The notes under the pieces are model-generated. The model did no database searches and was not told where the DNA came from. It worked only from the letters and a program-made list of their open reading frames with translations. DNA of 64,000 bases from Rhopalosiphum padi (lineage: Eukaryota > Arthropoda > Insecta > Hemiptera > Aphididae). Positions 1 to 12,500 of this stretch are shown piece after piece; the first letter of the stretch is position 1; every line of letters begins with the position of its first letter. The stretch is taken from positions 64,083,858 through 64,147,857 of the forward strand of contig NC_083598.1 of NCBI RefSeq assembly GCF_020882245.1. The letters run 5' to 3'. The position numbers and the translations under genes are program-made.

Positions 1-67
1 GTTCTTTGTTTTTGTTGGTATAATTATTTGATCATGATTTAATTTTTTAACTATTTTAAAAATATAG

Positions 68-2194
68 AGAAAAGAATGGCATCAATTTAAAGAAGATTTA
101 TTAACAACTGTTCGAGTTGCTAATGATTATAAAGAAATTGTAGAGAAAGATATGGAACAAATTATAACAGAAAATAAAAGACTACGTGAAAAAGTAAAAA
201 CATTAGAAGCTCAACTTGATAAATTGAAACGTAAGTTATTTTATTTTATCAGCAATATTATCTCTTGTTTAAGCAGTTTACAATTTATTAATGTTCTTTT
301 GAAAACATTTTCTTCAGTGTCCATTCCGATAATGCTGTACTTATAATATCCTTAATTAATTAAAATTATACTTTATCTTTTATTTACTTTTTTTCTTTTA
401 AGAGCTGTGCTAATTTTTTTTATCAATAAAGCACATAGTCTAATTATTATTTTCAACTGTTTAGATATGGATAAGCCTAGAGCTTTATCATGTAGTGCTA
501 ATTCCATTCTTAATCCAGTTATTATTGGGCATGAGATAAGTCGTCGTAGTAGTCATTCTAAACTTTCCCGTCAAGATAGCCAACTATCCGTAAAAACATT
601 AATTGAAAGTATTGAAAATGCTACTAAACAAGCAAAAACTGGTATTTTTTGTTTATTATAATTATTATTTAATTTTCTGTTCATATTAAATTCAAATTTA
701 ATATTATCATCACGTTAAAAATCTTATATTTTAAATTTAAGCTGAATTTACCAGAAGCAATTCAACATCAAGTTTAAATGGATTAGTGGGACAAAATGAA
801 AATGAAAATTTAAATAAGTTACCAAGAGATGGGGATTTCAAAGCTCCACTTAGAGAACAAAATTGTCTTTCAACAGACAATAATACAATCTCTTCTTGTG
901 AAGAAACTGGTAATAAAATAGAATTTTTTTTTTTTTAATTTCATATTTTTCATTACGTATTTATGTACATATAAATATAAAATATATAGATCCAATCAAA
1001 AAATGTCAAAATGATGACTATCGTTCGAATGGGTCAATTCTTTCTTCGTCACGTAATATAGACACATTTGCTCGCCTTGGAGGAACAATTGAAACACGTA
1101 ATTTTGAATTATTAATTATATCTATACTAGTTTAATATAAATTGTTTATGCTTGGCATATAGAAATAATTTGTTTTTAAAATTTAATTTTTTAATTTTTT
1201 AAAAAATAACAGAGAACAAAATATTATTGATTTGTGATTACATTTAAACATTTTTCTTAATACTTTAAAACTTTTTTTTTTAATGGATTTAATTTAGCTG
1301 AACGCCGTGATCCTCTTCAAGCATTAGTAAAAAATGGTGGTTCAAAACGTAATGCCTTACTTAAGTGGTGTCAAAATAGAACAATTGGCTATCCAAACAT
1401 AGACATAACAAATTTTAGTAGTTCGTGGAATGATGGACTAGCCTTATGTGCTTTATTACATACTTATTTGCCTGATCAAATTCCATACTCAGAATTAACA
1501 ACAGCAGAAACTAGGCGCAATTTTACTGTTGCATTTGAAGCTGCTGAATCAATTGGTATACCAACAACATTGGTAAGCATTAGTAATTATTTTGTTTTCT
1601 TATAAATTAATTCTTCATAAAAATACATACTTTTTATTTCAAGAATATAGTCAAAATTTTATTGTAGAAATGTATTATTTAAGCATTTAAATAAAAACAA
1701 AAATATATATTTTATAAATTATAATATTATTAAAAGCACAAAAATATATAATTAATATCTGTATTTAAGTATAATTGAGTTAAACATTAAGCTTCATTTC
1801 ACACACAATTTGCATCAATATAATAACTAATGAAATTATTGAAATCAATTGTATTTATATATTTTTAAATTTTTAGAAATTAGAATTAGTATTTAGAATT
1901 TTAAATATTATATTTAAACATTTCAGAAAAAAAAAATACTTTTCAAAAAACATTTAAAACATTTTCAAAATTAATTACTCATTAATCATTATAATGTTAT
2001 TTTAGATAAAAAAATATTCTGGTAAGGTATATTATAAATGAAACAACAAATTAAATACAAACAATTTTCCAATTAATCAATAAGATTGCTTATATTTATT
2101 TTAGAACATCAACGACATGATATCCCAAGAACGTCCAGACTGGAATTTAGTGATGGCATATGTAACGGCTATATACAAACAGTTTGAAACGTAA
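68..2194 (+). CDS. Cytospin-A / SPECC1L-like protein, C-terminal part (5' end outside window)
   Basis: Six exons are joined in frame: 68-230, 465-641, 742-909, 990-1097, 1298-1572 and 2105-2194. They give 326 residues and end in TAA. The first exon encodes coiled-coil sequence (RKEWHQFKEDLL, KRLREKVKTLEAQLDKLK). The second has the family's serine-rich stretch ending in SVKTLIESIENA. The last two exons form a single calponin-homology domain (GGSKRNALLKWCQ, DITNFSSSWNDGLALCALLH, ERPDWNLVMAYVTAIYKQFE). Coiled coil followed by one C-terminal CH domain is the SPECC1/SPECC1L (cytospin) layout. These proteins associate with actin and microtubules and act in adhesion and cell-shape change. All splice sites are GT-AG and the phases agree. 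A possible poly(A) signal AATAAA lies at 2237-2242. The N-terminal coiled coil is beyond the left edge. Family assignment is strong; the exact orthologue name is not claimed. Confidence 0.93.
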
Positions 2195-3591
2195 TTGGAT
2201 TTTTATTACAACAAAGCATTGCAAGACTGATGATAAAATAAATTCAACAATTGGTGTGTTCCTAGAGCAAGATAACGTGTAAGACTTCTAGATTTTATCT
2301 GTTATATTAACTTATGATTTCTATACTATGTATATCAAATATCAATATTTTTCACCAAAATTGTATTTTAATATCAAAACGACTATAAACAAGGGTTGTC
2401 TAGAAGTTGTGTCTAGTCAATTGAAAATGTATTATTTACATTTTTAGTAGATAAGTTGTATTTTAAAATTTTTGTATTTTATAATTTCACCCAAAAAAGT
2501 AATTGTGTAAAAAAATATATTGTACAAAACAAAATGTATACAATGTATACATTATTATAATTTATATATGTAATGTGAAATATTTTGTAATTATAAAGAA
2601 AAGAAATCTATTTTACTATCATAACAGAGTTACTAATTTTCTTTAGTGTGAGAAGACTATGAAGTTATTGCCAGTACTACATATTGTATATTTGTATAGT
2701 ACTTGTGTTCAAAAGTCACTAAGTGTGTTGACAATTTTAAAAACTGGTATTTACATTTTTAAAAAACTTTATAGTTGAAACCGAAATACTTCATTTACTC
2801 CCCCCCCCACCAAATATCATCCATGATTTGAATGAATTATGAGAACGTGGGAATTTAAAAAAATAGTATAGATAATAAGTAATAACATTTTATTTGAACT
2901 ATCCATGTCTGTTGAATAATTATTTTTTAATTTTTTTTAAAGTATTTATCTTAAATACTCTTATAGTATTGAAGAATTGTCTAAATACTCTATAAATCTT
3001 CCAAATTATTACAGAGATAATTGTTACCAATTCGTGTGTCGAAGACATAATAGACTTAATATGGTAAATGGTAATAATAACGGTAAGTCAATAATTATTA
3101 ATTATGCAATATACATATCTTAATATCTAGAATCCAGTTAATAAATTGCCATGCCATTGCCTCCTCACCATTGGGCCAATCATCGCTGTGCCACATGGGT
3201 CCTAGAATGATCATAATACACACTTGTTGTTCACTGGTAAATCCATTAGGTTGGTACGCCGGCAGAAGTGGCGCTGAAATTCCAATGTTTATCAGTCACC
3301 GCGTCAAAGTCCTTGGCTAGTTGACGTGTTAGAGTGTTGCTGTTGCAGTAGTATCGTCGTCGCTGTCGTCAGGCGTTGTCCGTTTCTTCCGGTTGGTTGT
3401 TCTATACTTTTTTGACCAAATCGAGTGCGACATGTCTACTGTTGCAGGGTCTACTGGTTTTCGTCGACTTCCGGCTGTCGAACGACAGTAGTCATTGTCA
3501 TCAATTTGCACTATCATTTAGATAAATTACTACTCGCTAGAAATAGGAGAGAAACAGTGATGAACACGAAAAGCTGAACATCGATAGGAAA
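2195..3591 (+). promoter_or_regulatory. 3' UTR of the cytospin gene, then promoter/5' UTR region of the receptor gene
   Basis: The first part is AT-rich and reads as 3' UTR and spacer. From about 3150 to 3591 the composition shifts to higher GC with many CpG, as expected for a promoter and 5' UTR just before the receptor start at 3592. No TATA box is evident. An exon-like block lies at about 3014-3082, with an acceptor-like TTACAG before it and a donor-like GGTAAGTC after it. It could be an alternative leader exon but nothing confirms this. Confidence 0.45.
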
Positions 3592-6500
3592 ATGAAATTT
3601 ATTATTCACTTCGCCCGCGGATTATTATGTGTCACCGCCGTTATTATGTTGGGCACTGTCTCCGCAGCGGGTGAGTCAGAATTTTGTAATCGGCCCTATG
3701 GCCACTATGTAATATGTATTAATACATAGCCCGTTAAATATTGTTTGGATTCTGCGAGGTGTGGTGTGAATTGTGTTTAGTTTTTGGATACATACATTTT
3801 TAAATGTCCTGTTGTTCAAAATACGTATTTTTGTTTTATGGCATTTTGGGCAGGGCATCAATTATATAAAGGGTGGAACGTCGTAAAAATGTCAGAACTC
3901 TGAAGTATAACATACACTATTTTCGAGGCTATGATTTAATAATAGTACATTTTTCGATGTTGACTCAAAGTTATAATATAGCCTTGGACAACTCGAACAT
4001 ATATTCCATAAGTTATTTTTTAACCAAGCAATGATTGATTCCATTTCCATTTATAATTAGTATTTACAATTTAGAAACTATTTATGAATCGTATTTTAAA
4101 ATCGAAAATAAAACTGTAGAATATATTATTAATATTATGTTATATTAAATATAACTACTTACCTAAATAAAAAAATATTTTACAAATTGTATAATTTTTT
4201 TTGTACGCCTATGTAATAGGCATGCATAGCATGAATTGTCATTATTGCATATTTTTGTTTATTAATGAAATGATAAAGAGTATTTTAAAATAAAATTTTT
4301 ATTTTTATCTTAAAATGTCAGTGTAGTTAGCATAATTATTTAAGCTTGTAAAATTATTGAAATTAAATTGTTTAATAATAATGTTGCTTAGCTATTATAA
4401 TGTTATATATATATTGTTTATCAACCTCTGATTGCAAATTAAAATATTTGATTAACTTGATTAAGATGAAACAGGGGATAAAGTATTCATATTTAATATC
4501 ATGATTAATATGACCCATAGGTCAAATGATTATTAAAAATGTCATTAGGCAGTTTTTATTTAAAAATTTAAAATGTTAAATGATTTTAGCTAAGTACTTA
4601 CCCATTTGTAATTATGTTTTCCATATAAGTACTTCTTAATAATTATACTTTCTCTAATAATTTAGTTCCAAGAAAAAGGAATCTTTAAGTAGGTACTTAT
4701 ACATTACATGGTGAATACACTGACCAGTAGTTATACTTCAGAAATATACCTTTTTAAACTGCACTTAAATTTAAATTTTGAATAGTGTATTAGCAATACC
4801 TAAATTTGAAATTTCTTTTATTACATTTTTTAGTTAAAAAAAAAAATTGTTTTCTCAAATCACATAAGTGTATACTATAATTTATTGAAAAAAATAATCC
4901 TAAACAAATATCACAAAATACCAAATAAGTCCCTATATAATATTTATTATTGTAGTATCTCTATGATAAAAACTTCTTTATAACAGAAATTCCAGTGATA
5001 AGGTTTTATTGAATAATATATTAATATTTATGATATTATAAGATAGATTATTTTTGTAGATATTTAAAACTATAAGAATAATATTTATAAGGATGCAGAG
5101 TGCAGATATTTATTATAAAAAATATGTCTGCGTATATACGAGTAATACATGTAAACTTGTTTTTTTTAGATTTTAATGTTTTTCATTATAATTATACTAG
5201 AATTAGGAAAGCAGATGTTTTTTAATGACTTTTAGGATATAGGAATGAGTGTTACATAAAAGTAACAGCTATATTATTTTAATAGTGACCTATTTAATTA
5301 TATTGCTTTATACTTAAATTATTGTTTTGATTTTAATAAAAGTTGTACCATTGATTAAAAAATACTATAAAAATACTATTTATAATCAATGGCAATTGGC
5401 AGTACTTAGATATGTCTTAGTTAAAAATCAATTATAATCAGATTGTCAAAATATAGCTTTGCCTATATATTAGTACCTATTAGTAAATAGTATAAGTAAA
5501 TCAAACTTGAATAAACAAAATACTAATTGAATGAATTATGTTTAAAAATAAGTACAAGTTATTCAGAGAAAAATAATCTAATTATTATTTCTTAAAATTG
5601 TCTATGTATTCATATTTATTATTTTAAATGTAATGCATCTATCTATTCTTATTTAGTATTTTCCAATTAATAAAACAAAGTTTATATCATTGATCTTTTG
5701 AAGGTAATCACTAATCACTTATTTTCTTGAGAAGTATTGAACGTTTTTTCATAGTTTGACGTCATTATAAAAAAAATTTAATTTTCATAATTTTTTATGG
5801 TTTAGGTTTGTTACTTTCTTGAATTTCAAATGTACAACCTACATTTTAGATTTTGAACGGAGCGATGAATGTACTTATAGATTTTACACAATTGTGTGAG
5901 TGTTTTTATACGATATTACCTTTGGCGCTGTAAACATGCTTCAATCTTCAAATTAAATACATTTCTATTAGGAAAATGAAACTAGGGTGGGTCAAAAATA
6001 AAATTTACCCAATCAAATATTTTTCTTAATAATTGGTAAAAAACAAAAAAAAACATCGTTAAAATTTGCAAAGTATTTTGTTGTTAAAAATCTATTCCCT
6101 TATTACTATATTGTAACAAATGAGTTTAATAATTAACAAAAAAAGAAGCTCAGTGCAGCTCCATAAATATTTTTAATGAATGTCTAAAGCTAGGCCGGAG
6201 TTTAAATTTTGACAAAATTTGATATTCAAGCTCAGGGGCGAATAGGCCTATCGGGAAATCGGGATTTTCCCGGTAGGCATCTGTTCGTACCAAATTATGG
6301 GACCCCCAGTCTCAACACGGTATTTTATGTTTTAGATATTATTAATAATATAATAATAATATCGAACTATATACAAATATACAATTTAGAAACAGTTTAT
6401 TTTATTGGTATTTGGTTTATAATTAAAAATGAAATAAATATTTTTGCGTTTACGTTAATAATACATGACATTGTATATAGACTATAGACATATAGTACAT

Positions 6501-9500
6501 TTTCTAGGCAGTTTACCAATTGCGCCTAAAGTTACTTTTTTATACACCAATTGCGCTTTATACATTTTAGTCATTTTACAATACCCTTGTGCAGCGTTTC
6601 TCAAAGTGTGGGTCGCGGCCCACTGTTGGGTCGTCAGTCAATTTTTAGTGGGTCGTGAACAATTTTTTGAATTATGATATCAATGCTGTTATTAACCATA
6701 ACAGAAAACAAGCACATATTTCGCATACACCTCATTATTAAAAGTACATTTATAAAAATAAATTAGTTATAAACCTATAAAATACTAAATATATATTACA
6801 AATTTATACATATTTATATAATACAAATTTTGTTTTTTATAAAGAGTGGGTCATGAAAGATTTTTCAGGGTAAATTTGGGCCGCGGTACTAAAAAGATTG
6901 AGAACCACTGCCCTTGTGCATTCTAGAAGTTTTTTTTGATCGCTAATTATTCAATATTAAGTACCAGTTATATTACATTATAATTTGTTTCATAAAATAT
7001 CCAGTCACTTTAACCAGTAATCAATTGATTAATAAATAAGTTTGAATTTGCAAGCATTTTAGTATGTGTTATACAAGCGCAATTAGTATACTATTGTACT
7101 ATACCCTAAACGAAAATTTTGTGTTAAGCGCAATTGGTCCATACCCGTTTTTTGTGCATATTATGAATAATGAATACATTGCTATTGCCTATTGCCTATT
7201 ATAATGTATCATCGTATGCATGAGTGGTGCTCAGAAAAGAAAAAAAAACAAAAATTATCTTTTAATGACAAGTGCTTCTAAGTGCAATAAAATAACTGGA
7301 TTTTTTCTCTTAAGTATTTAAGAAATTCAATGTCACAAGATCATTTAGAAAGTTAAAGTTTTAAAGAAGAAGAAATGTTAATTAAAATTAACCCTAATGA
7401 TATTATTGATAAGGTGGCTGCACAAAGTGATGTATTAAAAAAAAATTAATGAATTAATAATAATGATTGAATAGTTTTATATTAAAATAAAATAATATTA
7501 GAGTAAGAATATAGACTTGTTTTGCAAATGTATTGGGAGCAAAGCGAGCAAAATATTTTTGGGCTCTTTCGTTCTGGGCCCTTGAATTTAATTCCCGGTA
7601 AATAGCCCTATCCGCCTCTGTTCAAGCTTAAAATAACAATTTCATCAAATGATTTTAGGTTTTTTGTTTTAATTCAAAATAATTTTCAAAATGTTTATAC
7701 CACTCGTAATTTTAAGTTGTTTATAATCATTTGATATTTGTTTTTTTTAGTTTTTAATGTTAGCGTAGATGATAGGTTAGGTTAGATATTGGTCAAGCAG
7801 CTTGAAAATGTAATTACCTATAAGGACCCACACATAACTACATAAATATTATTCTAATTGATATGATTCATAAGAAATAATTAGGTGATACATTAGATTT
7901 AAAAGATTATTATTTTGAGTAATAAAGTAATAAGTAATATGTTATTGATTTAAAATTTAAAATAAATAAATGTTTTTCTAAAATTTGTTTTGTTGTAGGT
8001 GTACCACATTAAATATTACATTTAATTAGTAAATAGGTTTTTTTTCATGTGTCTCCTTCTTATAAAATTGTCCAAAATTAGCCTTTTCCTCTTGTGTGTT
8101 ATGTAAGAATAAAACACGTTTCATAAAGCTGTAAATAAAATTTAATATTATATCAACATTTTTACTGCATATTTTTGAATAATTCGGTATTTTCATTTTT
8201 TTTGGAATATTTTTGTTATCAGGTCATATTAAGTAATTTTGTTGTTTTGACACTACAAATATTTTTTATATAAACGTCGAGTAAATTTTGGTTTTCCTGT
8301 ACAATCTCTATCTGACCCCTTTGTAGGATGAATATCACGATAAATACTACGAGTATAGTAATAAAATAGTTGTTATCGTTATCGACTTTTACAATGTTAT
8401 GTTAGAAGACTTATCACTTATAATGGTTTTTATTTATTATTTGTCAATTAAAACATCAAATCTAAAAAATCATATTGGTCGTTAGTTTAGTTAGATTTTT
8501 AAGGTGACGGACATTTCGAAAGTGTCTACGATTAAAACGTCATTAAAATGCTTAAAAAATAATGATGATAATAAAAAGTATCTTTTTTCAAAAATGTTTT
8601 ATAATAACTAAATTATGTATCAAAAATATTTTCAAAACTGTTATTTTATTAAATCATTGAGATACCCACCCCAACTTACGTAAGGCAATTGGTTCATAAA
8701 ATAGCTATTCGCGCCGCTACAGATAATTTATATATAAGCTTATAATGTTAGTAGCATTGATTGTAATTTATAATTTAGTACTAGTATTTTTAATCGATGA
8801 TAGAAGTTGGAAAAAGCAATCATCAGGAATATTATTATGCCGGATATAGATAATATTATCATATTTATTTCTAGGAAATATTAAAAAAAAATATTTTACC
8901 CATAAACGATGATATTTTTGTTGTTTGAAATATTTAAAAAACATGTGACAGTTTATTTATTTTTTTTTTTTAATTTTAAAATATTATTTATGTAGAGAAC
9001 ATATTTAATTTATCTTATCAATGTTGAAAAATATTTAAATTTAATGTTTTATAGATAATAATTTTACTAAATACATTTCAATGATCATACATAAATCGGT
9101 TATCTTATTGTCAATTTATTAATTTTAGCTGCAAAACTAAGAATATAGTTTAGGGGATGCTAAAATATTTACATTATTTGAGCAGTGATTCCATACAGGC
9201 AGGTTAGGTTAGGGTCTGCGGAATGCGGATCGATGTTAGTGTGGGTAAAAAATTAATTTAATTTTTATATCACTATTTAGATAGACGTGATCGATTATAT
9301 CAGTGATTGTTTGGCTAGGTGACACACGAGAAAAAATTTTTTTTCATTTTATTATTTTAACAAGACTGAAACGCATACCTTCATGCGTAGAGAGCAAGGA
9401 ATATATAAGTATTAAAATAAATAAAAAAGCGGTCCCCGATTCAATTTAAGTTTTAACTAAAGAGATAGATATTAATGCTAACTAAAAACCATTGTATTAG

Positions 9501-12500
9501 ATTGTCTTTTTTTATTAAATAACAATTTAGTTATACTCTGAACAGAGTGATGGAAGTATTGGTTGTATAACAATGAACCTATATTGTTTTTGTGTCTTAC
9601 ACCTTACCTTTTGCAAATTGAAGCAAAAAAATGCTCCAATCTTCCATTATATGGAGTGATTTATATAGTAGAAAATTTTATTTAGTTGGTACTAATCTTG
9701 GTGGCCGTGTCAATAATAAAATATTTCTAATATTTTTTTAAAATAATCAAGAAATGCAACACAAACAATAATAAAGATTATACGGAAAATGGGAAGAATT
9801 TTTTTGCAATTATTATTTTTTGGAATTGAAGCTTTATAAATGACTTAATTCATATTATACAAATTATACAATTAAAATTTCAAAATATTTGGATTAATAT
9901 CAGTAAACAAATCCGATAATGAAACGTCAAGAAATATGACTTCTCAAAAATGAAAAATCGTAGATACTTGAAATGAAATTTTCAAAATATTATTAATCTT
10001 TTTGATTTATATTTTAGATATTCATAATTTTTTATTTTTTATATTTTATATCTATAAATGTCAATAAAAAACTTTTCAATCAGTCCAAAAGCTTGAAAAC
10101 TGCTATGTAAAAATATTTAAAATACGTAAGCACAATTTGAAGTTAAACTTTTTACAAAATTAATCAAAATCACGGAAATTTACAAATTAATTAGCGGTTA
10201 AAAATGTATAGAATGTTCGACTTTTATTGTTCATATTTTTATCTATAGCCTACTATTTTATAGACTTGAATAGTAACAAAAAACTTGCACAGTTTTTCAT
10301 AAGTATACTAAAACCAAAGAACTAAAAAATATATAAACATATTTATTTTTTTTATTTTTGAATTTTCATAAAATTCGCCAACATAAATTATAGATAGTGA
10401 TATTCAATACTTTTTATAATTAAAAAAAAATCATTCACGGTAACTTAAAAATGGTATCTATATATTATGAATTATAGGTACTATACGCAATGACATTTTT
10501 GATTATAGATTATAAACTTTATATATGAAATCTATATATTATAATTTATAGTTATAAACTAATTATATTTATAAATGCAATGTTTTTGAAAACAATTAAA
10601 TTAACCTACCGTAATACTAATAGTAAAATAAATTACTTTAATAGGAATATTAATAATCCTACCATGAAATATATTTATAAATAGTGATAATATATGATAT
10701 TGGTTAACAGATAGTCTCGTCTCAGAATCTTTTTTATTTATTTTCTATATATAATTATTATGTATAAAAATAATATTTAAAATTTTTAAACTAATTATTT
10801 ATGCCACAATCTTATTCTTACCGTTCTAATGGTACGTGGTGTTGACTTATATGTATTTAATTATTTTAATTAAAATGTCTGATGTTATTGACAAAAATTG
10901 CTTTTATCAATATAAAAATAATTTATTTATAGTAGTATAAATAAATTATAAAACATCTTTAGCAATAGACAATAGTTACTGACGTTTAAAGTCGTTTTTC
11001 ATTACGATGATTTCTCATTGAATTCAAATTTAACTAATTCATTATAATATCTAATAAACTACGAGGTCGAGGAATACTTGAAAACCGAAACCTATACCAT
11101 ACGATATATACCCCGGTGTTTCGTTTATTTCAATATATTTGTTACCTACTAGAAATTTGTATGGGTTGAAAATTTGCAGTCTGGCCCGGATCAGTAATTT
11201 TTCTTGACAGTCCGGCCCAGCCCCGGTAAAATTTTTCATGAGCCCGGCATGAATAGTCCGTAATTAATAAATTGTTTAAAAAAAGGTAGGTCCTGCTAGA
11301 TTTTTAATTTTTTGTATAGAGAAGTCCGGCCCGGCCAAGCTTCACCTTCATACAAATGCAACTATGGTCTGATTACCAAGTAAAAAGTTCGGCCTGGCTC
11401 AGCTTGAATTTTAAAAATACGGCTTGGCCAGGCCCATCTTACGCAGATCTATATTATTTACATATGTTATTATATAGTTATTGATTTTTCAACTGTTAAC
11501 TAATTAGCTTATATTTACTTTACCTTGGTTATTGCAGGTGGTTGGTAACTGGTAGGTATTCATTAATTTATATTTCACTTTAAGCGTATTATCCTAAAGC
11601 GTTTTTCTTTTTGCAGATTAAATCAGATCGTTCATAATTATTTTATTCAAAATTAACCATTTTTTATTTGATATTCCCAAGCTCATTTACTACGTACTAA
11701 TTTTTTTTAAATTTAAATTGTCAAAAAAAAAAATCTATAAACCAAAGTAAATGAAAATTTTTATAAAAAAAATATTTTAATAGTTGTTTATTTAATTGTA
11801 ACTTTGTTAGGTAAATTTTAAAGACTATTGGAAATTAATTAATAATTTTCCTGAACTATAATTTGAATTAAGTACCTATACATGTGTTGTAACATGACTT
11901 TTCATTAGAAGTTTTCACGAAAAAATATTAGTAAATGTGAAATTTATTCACTTATTTAATGTTCCAAAATAATTTAACTTTTAAAGATAAAATTTTAAAC
12001 ATTTTCTACCTACTATATATACTTTAGACATATGTTTAAGATGCAGAATATTTTGCTTCCAAGGAAAAATAATATTGAATCCAGAGAATAACAAATTTTA
12101 TTTTAGTGAATATTATTTTTAAATATAATACATAAGTAAAATTTTATGAATTTGAAAGTTTATAATTCTTAAGTTAGGTTTTTACAAAGGTATAAATATG
12201 ATTATATTTGAAGATGATTAATTATTATTATCTTGTCATTATGGATCTAAAAATCAATCAAGTTCTTATTTATTATAACAACCTCAGTTAATTAATTTAG
12301 ACTTAGTTTTTTTAACTATATACAATTACGTAATAATAGGATTTAAGAACTAACTATAAATACTAAAATACTGATAGAATGAAAATGATATGTTTCAAAT
12401 TAAAAAATAGTTATGATTTTAAAATTTAAATTGTTAATTTTAAAATTGCCCCTTTTCTATAGTTATCATTCCATATAAGTTATAACCAGGGCTTGGAACT

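Larger units (their letters stand above)
6233..7620 (+). mobile_element. hAT-like DNA transposon, non-autonomous/decayed, with nested insertions
   Basis: Ends are near-inverted: CAGGGGCGAATAGGCCTAT on the left and, in reverse complement, CAGAGGCGGATAGGGCTAT on the right. They are flanked by a perfect 8-bp duplication TTCAAGCT (6225-6232 and 7621-7628). This is the hallmark of hAT elements. Inside, at about 7221, a short frame starts MSGAQKRKK and reaches KITGFF before a stop. This resembles the N-terminus seen in aphid hAT/ZMYM-type transposases, so it is probably a remnant of the coding region. Two younger structures (6516-7137 and 6592-6910) sit inside. Confidence 0.8.

Noticed and set aside
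9200..9216. AGGTTAGGTTAGGG, resembling the insect telomere repeat TTAGG
   Set aside because: Only two or so units, inside an intron, with a similar short word at about 7775. Far too few for telomeric DNA.
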